This document shows, one piece after another, positions 38,907-47,793 of a stretch of 64,000 nt of DNA. This DNA comes from Rhodocyclales bacterium. Its GTDB lineage: Bacteria; Pseudomonadota; Gammaproteobacteria; Burkholderiales; Rhodocyclaceae. The translations under genes were made by a program, and so were the position numbers. Location: the NCBI GenBank assembly GCA_016214145.1, contig JACRPA010000010.1:218550-282549 (forward strand). Direction: 5' to 3'. Positions within the stretch are counted from its first letter, which is position 1. Each line of letters opens with the position of its first letter. The notes beneath the pieces were generated by a model. The model did no database searches. It had not been told where the DNA came from and worked only from the letters and a program-made list of their open reading frames with translations.

Positions 38907-39410
38907 TCATTCATGCCACTCCAGCCACATCGCCCGCAGCGCCAGGGCGTCGTTCAAGGCGTGGTGCTGGACCAGGCCGGACTCCGTGAAAAAGTCCTGG
39001 TACGTCCCCATGACGGCGGGCGCGAGCGCCTCCCCGCGCAGATAGCAGTCGACCCTGAGCGGCGTCTTCGCCACGTTGGTCGGCCAGGCCGTCCCAGTCT
39101 CGGCGAAGAGATCGACCAGCAGGTCGAAGTCGTGCGCCAGGTTGTCGCTGGCAAGCTGCACCTCGCCCAACCCGGCGAGCCAATCCCGCAGCCGCTCTGC
39201 CAGCGCTTCCGGCCGCTCGCCTTCCCCTCCCGGCCTCGACTGATCGAGCAGGGGTGCGACGTTGGCGCGCACGAAGCCGCTGACCGCTTCCAGCCAGCAG
39301 TCCCGCGCCAGCTCGCCGTAGCAGGTCCGCCCATCCTCGGCAGCAAGGCCCACCGAGATCAGGCGGAGGTCGATGAAGTCCGTGAACTCCGTGTCCAGAA
39401 ACACCAGCAT
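38907..39410 (-). CDS. DEDDh-type 3'-5' exonuclease (Rv2179c-like)
   Basis: A 167-residue protein with the DEDD exonuclease pattern: FLDTEFTDF (Asp6, Glu8), an Asp in ASDNLAHDFDLL, and the terminal HHALNDALALR with His and Asp. Size and motif spacing match the Rv2179c-like exoribonuclease group (DUF5051), single-domain RNases also found in phages. It lies between the zinc protein and the two phosphoesterases in one operon, so a joint nucleic-acid turnover role is plausible. Confidence 0.82.
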   Translation of the reverse strand: MLVFLDTEFTDFIDLRLISVGLAAEDGRTCYGELARDCWLEAVSGFVRANVAPLLDQSRPGGEGERPEALAERLRDWLAGLGEVQLASDNLAHDFDLLVDLFAETGTAWPTNVAKTPLRVDCYLRGEALAPAVMGTYQDFFTESGLVQHHALNDALALRAMWLEWHE

Positions 39411-39419
39411 GACGTCCTC

Positions 39420-39902
39420 TCAATCCTCGTCAGGTTCCAGGTCGGGCGAATCCGGCCGCTCGACGTGCCGCGCGCAGGCCGTCACCAGCCAGCCGCTTCC
39501 ACGTTGGCGCAACGTTCCCGGTTCGCCGCAGGTCTGGCAGCGCGTCGCCACCTTCGCCGCCGCCTCGGCGACGGTCCCGGCGATACGCTCGCGCGTTGCC
39601 GCCGACAGGCGGGGGTTCTGCGGCTCGACCACGACATGCTCCAGGCCGTCGGGGCTCATGAAGTCCATGTAAACCCCGCCCTCGTTCCAGTACATGCGCA
39701 GCCCGCCGAACTTCTCCTTGATCTGCCGCCAGCGGAACAACGCCTTCTCCTCGTTCGTGAGGAGGGCGTTGATTCGCCGGCAGGCCTCCTCGATCGGCTC
39801 GAACCAGCCCGGATCGATGGAGATCATGTAGTTCGGCAGATCCTCGAACTGCGCCGGGTAGCGCCGCTTGAGCAGCGCCGCCCGGTTCTTCCAGGTATTC
39901 AT
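39420..39902 (-). CDS. Phage-type zinc protein of unknown function
   Basis: A 160-residue protein from ATG 39902. The middle carries GWFEPIEEACRRIN and RWRQIKEKFGGLRMYW, a combination often seen in uncharacterised phage and prophage proteins. The C-terminal part has CQTCGEPG and ACARHV, a likely zinc-binding Cys/Cys...Cys/His set, followed by an acidic tail. It starts 20 bases after the AAA+ gene. Its function is unknown, and its presence hints at a phage source for the operon. Confidence 0.72.
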   Translation of the reverse strand: MNTWKNRAALLKRRYPAQFEDLPNYMISIDPGWFEPIEEACRRINALLTNEEKALFRWRQIKEKFGGLRMYWNEGGVYMDFMSPDGLEHVVVEPQNPRLSAATRERIAGTVAEAAAKVATRCQTCGEPGTLRQRGSGWLVTACARHVERPDSPDLEPDED

Positions 39903-39922
39903 GAGACACCTCCCGTTTCCAT

Positions 39923-41266
39923 TCAAATGAATCCCATGCGCCGGGAGTCCCGGCGCATCTCCAACGCCAGCCCCTCGACCTGGACGGCCCTGCCCGCCAG
40001 CCGGTCCCGCGCCATGCGGCCGATGGCCGTCTGCAGCACCAGGCCCAGCTCGCGCGGGCTGGCCACGGCGCCCTCCAGGAGCGCCGGCGGCGGCTCCCCC
40101 GGCAACTGCCCGCCGAGGCCGTAAGCCTCGATCAGCCGCCGGTACTGCCTGCGGCCGATCTGGCGCAGCTCGCAAGCGGTCGGCCGGCGCACTTCGAACA
40201 CCACCAGGCGGCTTTGGATCGGCGCCGGCAGGCGTTCGAGGCCGTTCGCCGTCGCCACCCAGGAGAACCATCCGGCGTCGATCGGCAGCTCGGCGAACTC
40301 GTCCGTGAAGCGCCGCGCGCTCTCCGCTTCCAGAAGGGCGTAGAGGCAGCCCAGCGGGTCATACCTGGAGGACTCCACCGCCTTGTCGATCTCGTCCAAC
40401 AGAAAGACCGGGTTCATCTCCCGCCCCAAGAGTAGGGCGTCGAAGACCGCCCCCTGCTTACCGTTGCCCCAGAAGCTGGACAGCCCGCCCAGACTCCCGC
40501 CCTGCGTGGCGTGGCCGAAGGCCACCTCGAAGCGGCGCACCCCCAGCACCTCGGCCAGCCGCTGCGAGAAGGCCGTCTTGCCGATGCCGGCCTCCCCCAG
40601 GAGCAGGACCGGCAACAGGCGCAGCCGGCCGTTGCCCAGCTTTGCGATGGCCACTTGGGCGGCGTAGTGCTCCGCCACCGGCGCGAAGTTGGGGAACTCC
40701 TCGGCGAGCGGCTCGATCGCGGCCGGTTCCGGCGCCTGCGCGAAGCGCCGGTGGAATCCCGAGCGCGGGACGTGGCCGGCGATCAGGTTCTTCCGGTCGG
40801 CGTGATCGCTGTTGCTCGACCGCGCGACGCGTTCGGCCGCGTCCAGCCAGTCGCCGAAGTCGACCCAGGGCAGTTCTCCTTCGCCGGGCGTCTTCCGGAC
40901 CAGATGGGCGAGCCTGCGCACCAGCGGATAGCGCCAGCCGGCCTCGCGGAACTTCTTGACGCCGATAGCCGTGACCTTCTGCAGCAGAGCGGCCGCGTCC
41001 TCCTCGTCGTCGAGGAGAACGCGTGCGATGCGGGCGAGGTTCGCTTCGCCATGGACCCGGCTGTCGGCGTAGAGGTAGGCGGCGAGAAGATGGCGCAGGG
41101 TCTCGTCCTCGGGCGCGTCGATGACGCGTCCGGCGAGCTCGAGCAGGCCCTGCCAGCCCTTCTCGTAGGAGACGAGCAAGCGCGCGCGTTCGCCGTTGCC
41201 GAGATCGATGCGCGCCACCGTGAGCCGGCGCGGCAGCCAGCCCGGATCGACCCGAAAGCGTTCCAT
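39923..41266 (-). CDS. AAA+ ATPase, Lon-like
   Basis: A 447-residue protein. I chose ATG 41266 for its GGAGAAGAAG site; a longer frame upstream runs through a terminator. The N-terminal half is helical and unfamiliar. The AAA+ core has Walker A LLGEAGIGKTAF (about residues 222-229), a pore-like loop in HATQGGSLGGLSSFWGN, Walker B VFLLDEIDK (about 287-293) and sensor ATANGLERLP, closest to the Lon/AAA_5 types. There is no protease domain. It heads an operon of nucleic-acid-acting enzymes and may load or power them. Confidence 0.8.
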   Translation of the reverse strand: MERFRVDPGWLPRRLTVARIDLGNGERARLLVSYEKGWQGLLELAGRVIDAPEDETLRHLLAAYLYADSRVHGEANLARIARVLLDDEEDAAALLQKVTAIGVKKFREAGWRYPLVRRLAHLVRKTPGEGELPWVDFGDWLDAAERVARSSNSDHADRKNLIAGHVPRSGFHRRFAQAPEPAAIEPLAEEFPNFAPVAEHYAAQVAIAKLGNGRLRLLPVLLLGEAGIGKTAFSQRLAEVLGVRRFEVAFGHATQGGSLGGLSSFWGNGKQGAVFDALLLGREMNPVFLLDEIDKAVESSRYDPLGCLYALLEAESARRFTDEFAELPIDAGWFSWVATANGLERLPAPIQSRLVVFEVRRPTACELRQIGRRQYRRLIEAYGLGGQLPGEPPPALLEGAVASPRELGLVLQTAIGRMARDRLAGRAVQVEGLALEMRRDSRRMGFI

Positions 41267-41337
41267 CTTCTTCTCCCCGGCCTTGTGGGCCTCAAACGGA
41301 CGACGGTCATGGGTAATAGCCGTCGCCAAAAACAAAA

Positions 41338-41360
41338 AACCCCGCGACATGCGCGGGGTT
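41338..41360 (-). terminator. Intrinsic terminator upstream of the AAA+ operon
   Basis: On the minus strand, AACCCCGCG pairs with CGCGGGGTT around a five-base loop and is followed by TTTTTTGTTTTT. It lies only about 70 bases before the AAA+ start. A second hairpin (CGACGG 41301-41306 with CCGTCG 41320-41325) lies between. Either it ends transcripts entering from 41.4-41.7 kb or it is an attenuator in the operon leader. The remaining sequence up to 41697 holds no gene, but includes the UUCG-loop hairpin GATGCG-TTCG-CGCATC near 41621. Confidence 0.8.
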
Positions 41361-41697
41361 CTCTGGAAAAAACTTCTCCTATGCGATCACGTCACCCCGG
41401 CGGACGCGCGCGAGCTGGCACCGCGACTATGACGGTCGCGGCGCTGAGCGAATTGGATTTGAAGTTGATGCGCATGCGAAACAAGATACCGGATCGGCGA
41501 GGGCGCGCGCAAGGAATTTGTGCTGGAAAAGTCGTCTTCGCGATCGAAATACAACAATCGACTGATAGCATATGCTGTCAACCGATATCGTTCGAAATCG
41601 GCGGTCGCCGACATTGAAAATCGATGCGTTCGCGCATCGGGAACTCGGGCGGCGAGACGCGATCAATCCTGCACCTACTCGACAACAAGGAGCGAAC

Positions 41698-41940
41698 ATG
41701 AAGAACAGGATGCCGAAACTCTTTATGCAGAGCGGGGCTGAAGTGAAGGAACTGAGACAGAAGATGCGTCTCAACCAGTTTGAATTCTGGGGACCTCTTG
41801 GCGTGACGCAGTCGGGCGGATCACGCTACGAGTCCGGGCGCGATATGCCGAAACCTGTGCAGATGCTGCTGCATCTGGCTTATGCGCCGGAGAGGCAGGC
41901 GGGGGCGATGATGGAGTATTTGAGGGGGCGAAAAGAATAA
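41698..41940 (+). CDS. Small XRE-family helix-turn-helix regulator
   Basis: An 80-residue protein from ATG 41698 with an AAGGAGCGAAC site. It contains an XRE-type helix-turn-helix, EVKELRQKMRLNQFEFWGPL then GVTQSGGSRYESGRDMP. It is short and lacks a sensor domain. It is divergent from the AAA+ operon and may repress it. The palindrome AGCATATGCT near 41567 in the shared upstream region is a possible operator. Confidence 0.78.
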   Translation: MKNRMPKLFMQSGAEVKELRQKMRLNQFEFWGPLGVTQSGGSRYESGRDMPKPVQMLLHLAYAPERQAGAMMEYLRGRKE

Positions 41941-42269
41941 ACAGCTCTATATCCAGTAATTAACAAGGTAGCGGGTGTGAAGGACATCTTCAGCACCTCG
42001 ACCGAAGCAGGCGTTTGAGCCAACAGGGTGGAATGAGCGAACGTTCGTTTTGGTTCATTGCCGCCAAGCTAGTTCTGAGCGCCCGGTAAGGGCAGGCTCC
42101 TCCAAATTGAGAACCGGATCGACGGTTAGAAATGCTGACTGTTCGTGCTCGAGGATTTCTTTAATTGACGCTCGATATTGTCAGACTTTCTCTGCCTTTC
42201 TGACAGATCCGACGATCAGCCCTGGCAGGATATTGCGGGCTCGACCTTTGCCGCCATATACCCCCGGCC
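41941..42269. other. Gene-free stretch between the XRE gene and tctA
   Basis: These 329 bases hold no convincing coding frame, tRNA or transposon end. Short palindromes are visible, such as AACGTTCGTT near 42042, but no U-tract hairpin follows either convergent gene. It may be the scar at the right border of the accessory region, since the GC-rich tct operon begins at once afterwards. Confidence 0.4.
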
Positions 42270-43769
42270 TTACTCGGCGAAAGCATCCCGTCTCATGCGC
42301 CGGAATTGGGGCGCGACAATCAGCAACAGCATCAGCGCCGTCGCGACCAGCAGTCCGGCGCTGATGGGGCTCGTCAGGAAGACGGTTGCGTCGCCCCGGG
42401 AAAGCGTCATGGCGCGCCTCAGGTTTTCCTCCATCATCGGCCCGAGCACGAACGCAAGCACAAGTGGCGCCGGCTCGCAGCCGAGCTTGATGAGCACCAC
42501 GCCGAACAGGCCGAAGACCGCGGTCAGCACGACGTCCACGGCATTGTAGTTCAGGCTGTAGACGCCGACGCAGCAGAACAGCAGGATGGCCGGGTAGAGC
42601 AGGCGATAGGGCACCGACAGCAGCTTGACCCAGACGCCCACCAGTGGCAGGTTGAGCACCACCAACATCAGGTTGCCCAGCCACATGCTGGCGATGAGGC
42701 CCCAGAACAGCGTCGGTTGCTCCGTCATCACCTGCGGTCCCGGTGCGATGCCGTGAATCGTCATGGCGCCGACCATCAGCGCCATCACCGGATTGGAAGG
42801 AATGCCGAGCGTGAGCAGCGGGATGAACGAGGTCTGGGCGCCAGCGTTGTTGGCCGATTCAGGTGCCGCCACGCCTTCGATGGCTCCCTTGCCGAAACGT
42901 CCCGGATCCTTCGCCAGGCGCTTCTCCAGGGTGTAGGCGGCAAAGGAAGCCAGGATTGCACCGCCGCCCGGCAGGATGCCGAGCACCGAGCCGAGCAGCG
43001 TGCCGCGTAGCGTCGGCTTCCAGGCGGCCCGCAGGTCGCCCCGCGTCGGCCACAGCCTGCCCACCGTCGCCGTCGCCTGCTCGCGGATTTGGCGCTGCTC
43101 CAGGTTGAGCAGTATCTCGGCTATGCCGAACATGCCCATGGCGACCACGACGAAACCAATGCCGTCGCTCAACTCGGCGATGCCGAAAGTGTAGCGCACG
43201 AAGCCGGTGTTCACGTCCGTTCCCACCAATCCCAGCAGCAGGCCCAACACCACCATCGCCAGCGCCTTGAGCACAGAGCCGCGGGCCAGCACCACGGCGG
43301 CCACAAGGCCCAGGGCCATGAGGGAGAAGTACTCGGCCGGCCCGAAGCGCAACGCCAGATCTCCCAGCGGCACGGCGAAGACGGCGATGAGCAGCGTCGC
43401 CACGCAACCGGCGAAGAAGGAGCCGAGCGCCGCCACGGCCAGCGCCGGGCCGGCACGCCCGCGCCTCGCCATCTCGTAGCCGTCGAGGGCGGTGACAACG
43501 CTGGACGCCTCGCCGGGCAGCTTCATGAGGATGGCGGTGGTCGAGCCGCCATATTGGGCGCCGTAGTAGATGCCGGAGAGCATGATGAGGGCCGATAAGG
43601 GTTCCAGCTTGAAGGTCACCGGCAGCAGCATGGCGATGGTCGCCACCGGGCCAATGCCCGGCAGCACCCCGATGAGCGTGCCGAGCAGCGCCCCGGTCAG
43701 GCAGTAGACGAGGTTGATCGGCGTGGCGGCAGCCGCGAGTCCGAGGGCGAGGCTGTCCGCAAGGACCAT
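42270..43769 (-). CDS. tctA: Tripartite tricarboxylate transporter large subunit TctA
   Basis: A 499-residue membrane protein with about eleven to twelve helices and the TctA signatures [52 protein letters not shown] and [11 protein letters not shown]. It forms the main permease of the TTT family for carboxylates. It follows tctB by three bases and is the last gene of the operon. Confidence 0.93.
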   Translation of the reverse strand: MVLADSLALGLAAAATPINLVYCLTGALLGTLIGVLPGIGPVATIAMLLPVTFKLEPLSALIMLSGIYYGAQYGGSTTAILMKLPGEASSVVTALDGYEMARRGRAGPALAVAALGSFFAGCVATLLIAVFAVPLGDLALRFGPAEYFSLMALGLVAAVVLARGSVLKALAMVVLGLLLGLVGTDVNTGFVRYTFGIAELSDGIGFVVVAMGMFGIAEILLNLEQRQIREQATATVGRLWPTRGDLRAAWKPTLRGTLLGSVLGILPGGGAILASFAAYTLEKRLAKDPGRFGKGAIEGVAAPESANNAGAQTSFIPLLTLGIPSNPVMALMVGAMTIHGIAPGPQVMTEQPTLFWGLIASMWLGNLMLVVLNLPLVGVWVKLLSVPYRLLYPAILLFCCVGVYSLNYNAVDVVLTAVFGLFGVVLIKLGCEPAPLVLAFVLGPMMEENLRRAMTLSRGDATVFLTSPISAGLLVATALMLLLIVAPQFRRMRRDAFAE

Positions 43770-43772
43770 GGC

Positions 43773-44207
43773 CTACCAGAACAGGTTGATGGTGAGGCCG
43801 AGGCCCCACACGAACAGCGCTGCGTTGAACGCGCTGAGCAGCAGCGCCGAGAGCAGCACTTCCACCGGACGGGACTCGCGGTAGCCGAGGCTGCCGATCG
43901 CCACCACCGCGGCTGAAGCGGGCACCAGGCCCGCCAGGGGCAGCAGCACGGAGAAGGCAAGGGCGGCGCCCATTATTGCGGCGGCCGGCCGGAGCGCCAT
44001 GCGTTCGAACGGAATCGCCCGATTCCTCAGGCCCGCCAGCGCCACGGCGATGCCGAAGCCGATCAGAACCGCGGCGAGCAGCATGGGAAAGTAGCCCGGG
44101 CCCATGCGCGTGGCGCTGCCCGTCGGATAATTCCAGCCGACACCGAGCGCCGCAATACCGAAGGCTACGAATATCGCGCCTGCGGCCACGTCCTGTCGTC
44201 GCGTCAT
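43773..44207 (-). CDS. tctB: Tripartite tricarboxylate transporter small subunit TctB
   Basis: A 144-residue protein with four predicted membrane helices. The N-terminus includes GWNYPTGSATRMGPGYFPML, the usual TctB signature. It partners TctA in the inner membrane. It lies 16 bases after tctC and three bases before tctA. Confidence 0.88.
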   Translation of the reverse strand: MTRRQDVAAGAIFVAFGIAALGVGWNYPTGSATRMGPGYFPMLLAAVLIGFGIAVALAGLRNRAIPFERMALRPAAAIMGAALAFSVLLPLAGLVPASAAVVAIGSLGYRESRPVEVLLSALLLSAFNAALFVWGLGLTINLFW

Positions 44208-44223
44208 CCCCGCTTGCTCCCGC

Positions 44224-45210
44224 TCACTCTACCTTGGCGCCGGATGCCTTGATCAGTTCCGCCCACTTGGGAAATTCATCCCTGTAGAGGGTGGCGAATT
44301 GTTCCGGCGTGCCGCCGACCGGCTCGAAGCCGTTCTCGACCATGCGCGATTGAACGTCTTGGGAATGCACCACTTCGGCCAGATCCGCCGAGATCTTCCG
44401 CACGATGCCCTTCGACGTCTTTGCCGGCGCGTAGACCGCGACCCAGCCCGCCAGCTCGAAGCCCGGGAACCCCTGTTCGGCGAAAGTGGCAACGTTCGGC
44501 AGGGCGCTGATACGCCGCGGCCCGGTAATGCCGAGCACCTTGATCTTGCCGCCGGCGAGCTGCGCACGGGTGGTGCCGCCACCGGCGAAGGTAACGTCGA
44601 GCCGCCCGCCCAGCATGTCTGTGATGGCGGGCATCTCGCCCTTGTAGGCGATGTGGTTGAGATCCAGCCCGGTCTTCTGGCGCAGCAGCTCGCCGAACAG
44701 GTGGGCCGAGGAGCCCACGCCCCAGGAACCGTAGTTCACCCCTCCGCCCTTCTTCTTTGCCAGCGCCACGAACTCGGCGACGTTGTTGGCCGGGTGGTTG
44801 GCGGGCGCGATCAGCGTCACGCTGCCGATGGCGAGCTGCGACACCGGCTCGAAGTCCTTGACGGGATCGTAGGACAGCTTCGACTGCAGCACCGGGTTGT
44901 TGATGTGGGTGGTATTGATGGTGACCAGCAGGGTGAGGCCGTCGGCCGGAGCGCGGGCCACGTATTCACTGGCGAGGATGCCGCTCGCCCCGGGCTTGTT
45001 CTCCACCACCACCGGTTGCTTCCAGCGCTGCGAGAGTTTTTCCGCTATGAGGCGGGACAGCACGTCGATGCTGCCGCCGGGGGCCGTCCACACCACGAAC
45101 TTCACCGGCTTGGCGGGAAACTCCTGCGCCTGGGCCGCCGCGGCGAGCCCGAGCAGCGCCGCGCCCGCGGCCAGGCTCATCGCCCAACCGCGAATGTATT
45201 TGATCTGCAT
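44224..45210 (-). CDS. tctC: Tripartite tricarboxylate transporter substrate-binding protein (Bug/TctC)
   Basis: A 328-residue periplasmic binding protein. A signal peptide ends near AQAQEFPAKPV. The Bug-family features PVKFVVWTAPGGSIDVLSR, VVENKPGASG and YGSWGVGSSAHLFGELL follow. Such proteins bind carboxylated ligands through two water-bridged loops. The ligand is unknown. A strong AAAGGAGGAG site precedes ATG 45210. It follows the flavoprotein gene by 84 bases. Confidence 0.92.
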   Translation of the reverse strand: MQIKYIRGWAMSLAAGAALLGLAAAAQAQEFPAKPVKFVVWTAPGGSIDVLSRLIAEKLSQRWKQPVVVENKPGASGILASEYVARAPADGLTLLVTINTTHINNPVLQSKLSYDPVKDFEPVSQLAIGSVTLIAPANHPANNVAEFVALAKKKGGGVNYGSWGVGSSAHLFGELLRQKTGLDLNHIAYKGEMPAITDMLGGRLDVTFAGGGTTRAQLAGGKIKVLGITGPRRISALPNVATFAEQGFPGFELAGWVAVYAPAKTSKGIVRKISADLAEVVHSQDVQSRMVENGFEPVGGTPEQFATLYRDEFPKWAELIKASGAKVE

Positions 45211-45294
45211 GGTTCTCCTCCTTTGTGTTGTGATGTCAGTCTTGTTGCCGTTCGCCTGTCTTCTGCAGTCGTTGTGCTGCGATACATCTCACGC

Positions 45295-47322
45295 TCAGCC
45301 GATGCCCCAACTCCGCCGCTGTCCTTCTCCCGCTGCGGCACCCATGGCCGCCAGGTTGGCGTCGTGACGCGGACGATAATTCGGCTCCAACTCGCCCCAG
45401 AAGGCGATCGGGAGTTCGCCGATTTCAGTGTTCCGCTCGCCCAGCCGAACGGTGATCCACTTGTGCCACTCGGCCGGATCGATATCGGGATGGTCGAGTC
45501 GCTTGAAGTGCAGGTAGTCGCTGCTCGCCCGCCGCGCCTTGCATGCCTGCACGATGATTTGCGCGCAAGTCAGGATGTCCAGCACATCCAGGGTACGCAT
45601 GAGTTTGTGCGGATTGTCGGCTACCGCAAGCGGTGCTTCGTTCCGTTCCAGGTCGGCAAGCCAGGTCTGCGCGAGATCCAACAATTCCTCGTTCTTCGGC
45701 TCGCTACAGTAATTCTGCATCACCCTTGCGATGCCAGCATTAAGTTCCTTCCAGTCCACCGTGCGCGGCCCCTGCGCCGAGAGCGGCGCATAGACGCGGC
45801 GCTTTTCACTGGAAACCTGCGCGGCATCGACCTCGCCCCAGCCCTGTTCCCGCGCATAGAGCGCCGCCCGTGCCCCGGCGTAGCGGCCCGTGGCGGCAGC
45901 GTGGGAGTGATCCTGGCCGCCGAAGACCAGGTCGCCGGCACCGAACAGGCCCGGCACGCTGGACATGAGATCCCAGTCCACCAGCAGCCCGCCGCACACG
46001 CCCGATTCGCCGAAAGTGCGTTCCTGGGGCACGACGGGCTCGCGCATTCCCGAGCCGCGCAGGAAGTCGTAAGTCTGGAGCATGTCCCGCTCTGGATCGA
46101 AGCCGGATTGCGCATAGGTGTGCATGACCGGGATGCGCGTCTTGCCCTCGTTGCCCACCATCAGGCCCCAGATCACCTTGCGCTCCATCTCCGGCATGGA
46201 GGCCAGGTCGGCGTAAAAGGGCGGCGTGAACTCGCCGCGCAGCATCCGCTGCTCCAGGTCGGGAATGGGCTTCGGTCCCAGGAAGCGCTTGTGGCCCGGA
46301 TGCGGCAGCGAGCTGGAGCCGCCGCCCATGATGAAGAACTTCTGTCCCTCCGCCGGGCGACAGCGCTCGTCCACGCTGCCGAGGACGCGCCCGTTGCTGT
46401 CCACCCATGGCACCTCCTTGCCGTTGGCATCGACGATGTTGCACGGATACCAGGTGTTGATGGCGTTGCCGCTGCCATAGGCCGGGAAGGAGTAGGGGCT
46501 GCCGAAGGGCGAGCGCATCGACTTTTCCATCATGGTGAGCTGCGCACCGATGCGCCATGCCATGGCGTAGCCGTTGCCGGCATCGGATGGCGGGCGGAAG
46601 GTGGCGAGCCCACGAAGCTCCGTGGAGAAGGTCCAGATGCGTTGCGGCCGGCTCGTGGCCAGTATCACCGCCTTCGCCTTGACGACGACGAACGCGCCTG
46701 TGCGATTGTTGAGGCCCATGGCGCCCACCACGCGCGCACCGTGCCGGCCGTCCTCAGTGAGCAGGCCCGTGGCTGTGGTGCGGTCGAGAATGCGCACGCC
46801 TAGGCGGCGGCATTCCTTGCGCAGCAGCGGTTTATAGTCGGCGCCCCATACTCGGATAACGATGCGGTTGGTGTAGTCATAGGCGAACAGCAGCTTGCTC
46901 GCATCGTCGCGGAACTCCGCGCCCTTGAACTCGTCGCCGACATCCCGCACCTTGCCGCCCATGCGCTCCATCTCCTCGAGCGTTTCATAGGCGGAGGCGC
47001 ACTGGATATAGGTGGAAATGCCGTTCCGGTAGCCGCCCTGGTTGTCGATCAGCGCCTCGGTCAGCTCCTCGGGGGAGACGCCCGACGCGGGATTGTCGGC
47101 GGCCCACTGCCAGTGGTCCACACCGGCGCCGCCGGCGCCGCTGCGAATGGTGGCGGCCTTCTCCATGATCGTCACCCTGGCGCCGCAGCGCGCGGCGGCG
47201 ATGGCCGCCCAGACGCCCGCGATGCCGCCGCCGAGAATCAGCACGTCGGTTTCGATGCGCTGCTCCTCACCGTACTGCACGGAATAGGGCCAGGGCAGCA
47301 GGCGGCCGTTGTCGTGGTGCAT
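45295..47322 (-). CDS. AprA/fumarate-reductase-like FAD oxidoreductase
   Basis: A 675-residue flavoprotein from ATG 47322. The FAD-binding Rossmann motif is VLILGGGIAGVWAAIAAARCGARV, split as GGGIAG and the acidic end EKA. A second FAD contact lies in FGAGDLVFGGQDHSHAAATG. The fold matches the succinate dehydrogenase/fumarate reductase/adenylylsulfate reductase alpha family. True AprA is unlikely without other sulfur genes. It is preceded two bases upstream by a two-cluster ferredoxin that should pass electrons to it and followed by tctCBA, so it probably oxidises or reduces the acid imported by that system. Confidence 0.82.
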   Translation of the reverse strand: MHHDNGRLLPWPYSVQYGEEQRIETDVLILGGGIAGVWAAIAAARCGARVTIMEKAATIRSGAGGAGVDHWQWAADNPASGVSPEELTEALIDNQGGYRNGISTYIQCASAYETLEEMERMGGKVRDVGDEFKGAEFRDDASKLLFAYDYTNRIVIRVWGADYKPLLRKECRRLGVRILDRTTATGLLTEDGRHGARVVGAMGLNNRTGAFVVVKAKAVILATSRPQRIWTFSTELRGLATFRPPSDAGNGYAMAWRIGAQLTMMEKSMRSPFGSPYSFPAYGSGNAINTWYPCNIVDANGKEVPWVDSNGRVLGSVDERCRPAEGQKFFIMGGGSSSLPHPGHKRFLGPKPIPDLEQRMLRGEFTPPFYADLASMPEMERKVIWGLMVGNEGKTRIPVMHTYAQSGFDPERDMLQTYDFLRGSGMREPVVPQERTFGESGVCGGLLVDWDLMSSVPGLFGAGDLVFGGQDHSHAAATGRYAGARAALYAREQGWGEVDAAQVSSEKRRVYAPLSAQGPRTVDWKELNAGIARVMQNYCSEPKNEELLDLAQTWLADLERNEAPLAVADNPHKLMRTLDVLDILTCAQIIVQACKARRASSDYLHFKRLDHPDIDPAEWHKWITVRLGERNTEIGELPIAFWGELEPNYRPRHDANLAAMGAAAGEGQRRSWGIG

Positions 47323-47324
47323 AT

Positions 47325-47672
47325 CTAGACCCTGAAGTGCTCGCCGGTCGCCTTGCGCTTCCAGCGTACCCGCTGCTGCAGCGGGTGGTTGAGCCGGATG
47401 GCGCCTTCGTGCGGGCAGTCTTCCACGCACGGGCCGCAGTACCAGCATTCCTCCGGATAGAGAATGACGGGCGGCTTGCCCTTTATTGGATTCGGGATGA
47501 AGACATCCTCCAGGCAGACGTAGACGCAGATGTTGCATCCGGTACAGGCAGCCGTATCGAACACCACCGGCTGCCCGGGGGTGGTGGCATTGGGCGTGGC
47601 AAAGACAACCGCCGCTGCCGCATCGCCCGGCCCCGCCTCCGCCTGGCCGGGCGGCACATCGTCCATGGCCAT
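47325..47672 (-). CDS. Two-[4Fe-4S] ferredoxin subunit
   Basis: A 115-residue protein from ATG 47672 with a GGGGAGG site. Two cluster motifs are CTGCNICVYVC and CWYCGPCVEDCP, spaced as in AprB-type and polyferredoxin-like subunits. The first 40 residues are Ala/Gly/Pro-rich and variable. It is coupled to the flavoprotein, as in AprBA-like pairs, and heads the ferredoxin-flavoprotein-tctCBA operon. Confidence 0.87.
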   Translation of the reverse strand: MAMDDVPPGQAEAGPGDAAAAVVFATPNATTPGQPVVFDTAACTGCNICVYVCLEDVFIPNPIKGKPPVILYPEECWYCGPCVEDCPHEGAIRLNHPLQQRVRWKRKATGEHFRV

Positions 47673-47738
47673 CTGGCACCTCCCCTGTCTGCTCCGAAAG
47701 CGTCGAAGCCAAGCCAATTCTAGGGGACGCCGGCGCAA

Positions 47739-47768
47739 GCCCTTGTCCCCTTGAAAGGGGACAAGGGC
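47739..47768. repeat. Perfect hairpin between the LuxR gene and the ferredoxin operon
   Basis: CCCTTGTCCCCTT (47740-47752) pairs with AAGGGGACAAGGG (47755-47767) around GA, with one more G-C pair outside. There is no U-tract on either strand. It could be an operator palindrome, an mRNA stabiliser or a weak terminator after the regulator gene. Confidence 0.6.
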
Positions 47769-47793
47769 CGGCCGGGAAAGCGATGGCGGGCGG

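Noticed and set aside
39923-41350. Longer start of the AAA+ ATPase at 41350
   Set aside because: The extra 28 codons run through the intrinsic terminator and lack a ribosome binding site, while ATG 41266 has GGAGAAGAAG.
41941-42269. Right end of the comM element or an attachment site near the end of the accessory region
   Set aside because: No inverted copy of the TGGGGAAATTTTC end, no tRNA and no comM 5' sequence could be found here or further right.
45295-47672. Bona fide dissimilatory adenylylsulfate reductase (aprBA)
   Set aside because: No sat, aprM, dsr or sox genes are present, and the neighbours are a carboxylate transporter and a LuxR regulator. Only family-level similarity is claimed.
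47739-47768. Perfect hairpin taken as an intrinsic terminator
   Set aside because: Neither strand has a U-tract after the stem, so it is listed only as an inverted repeat.
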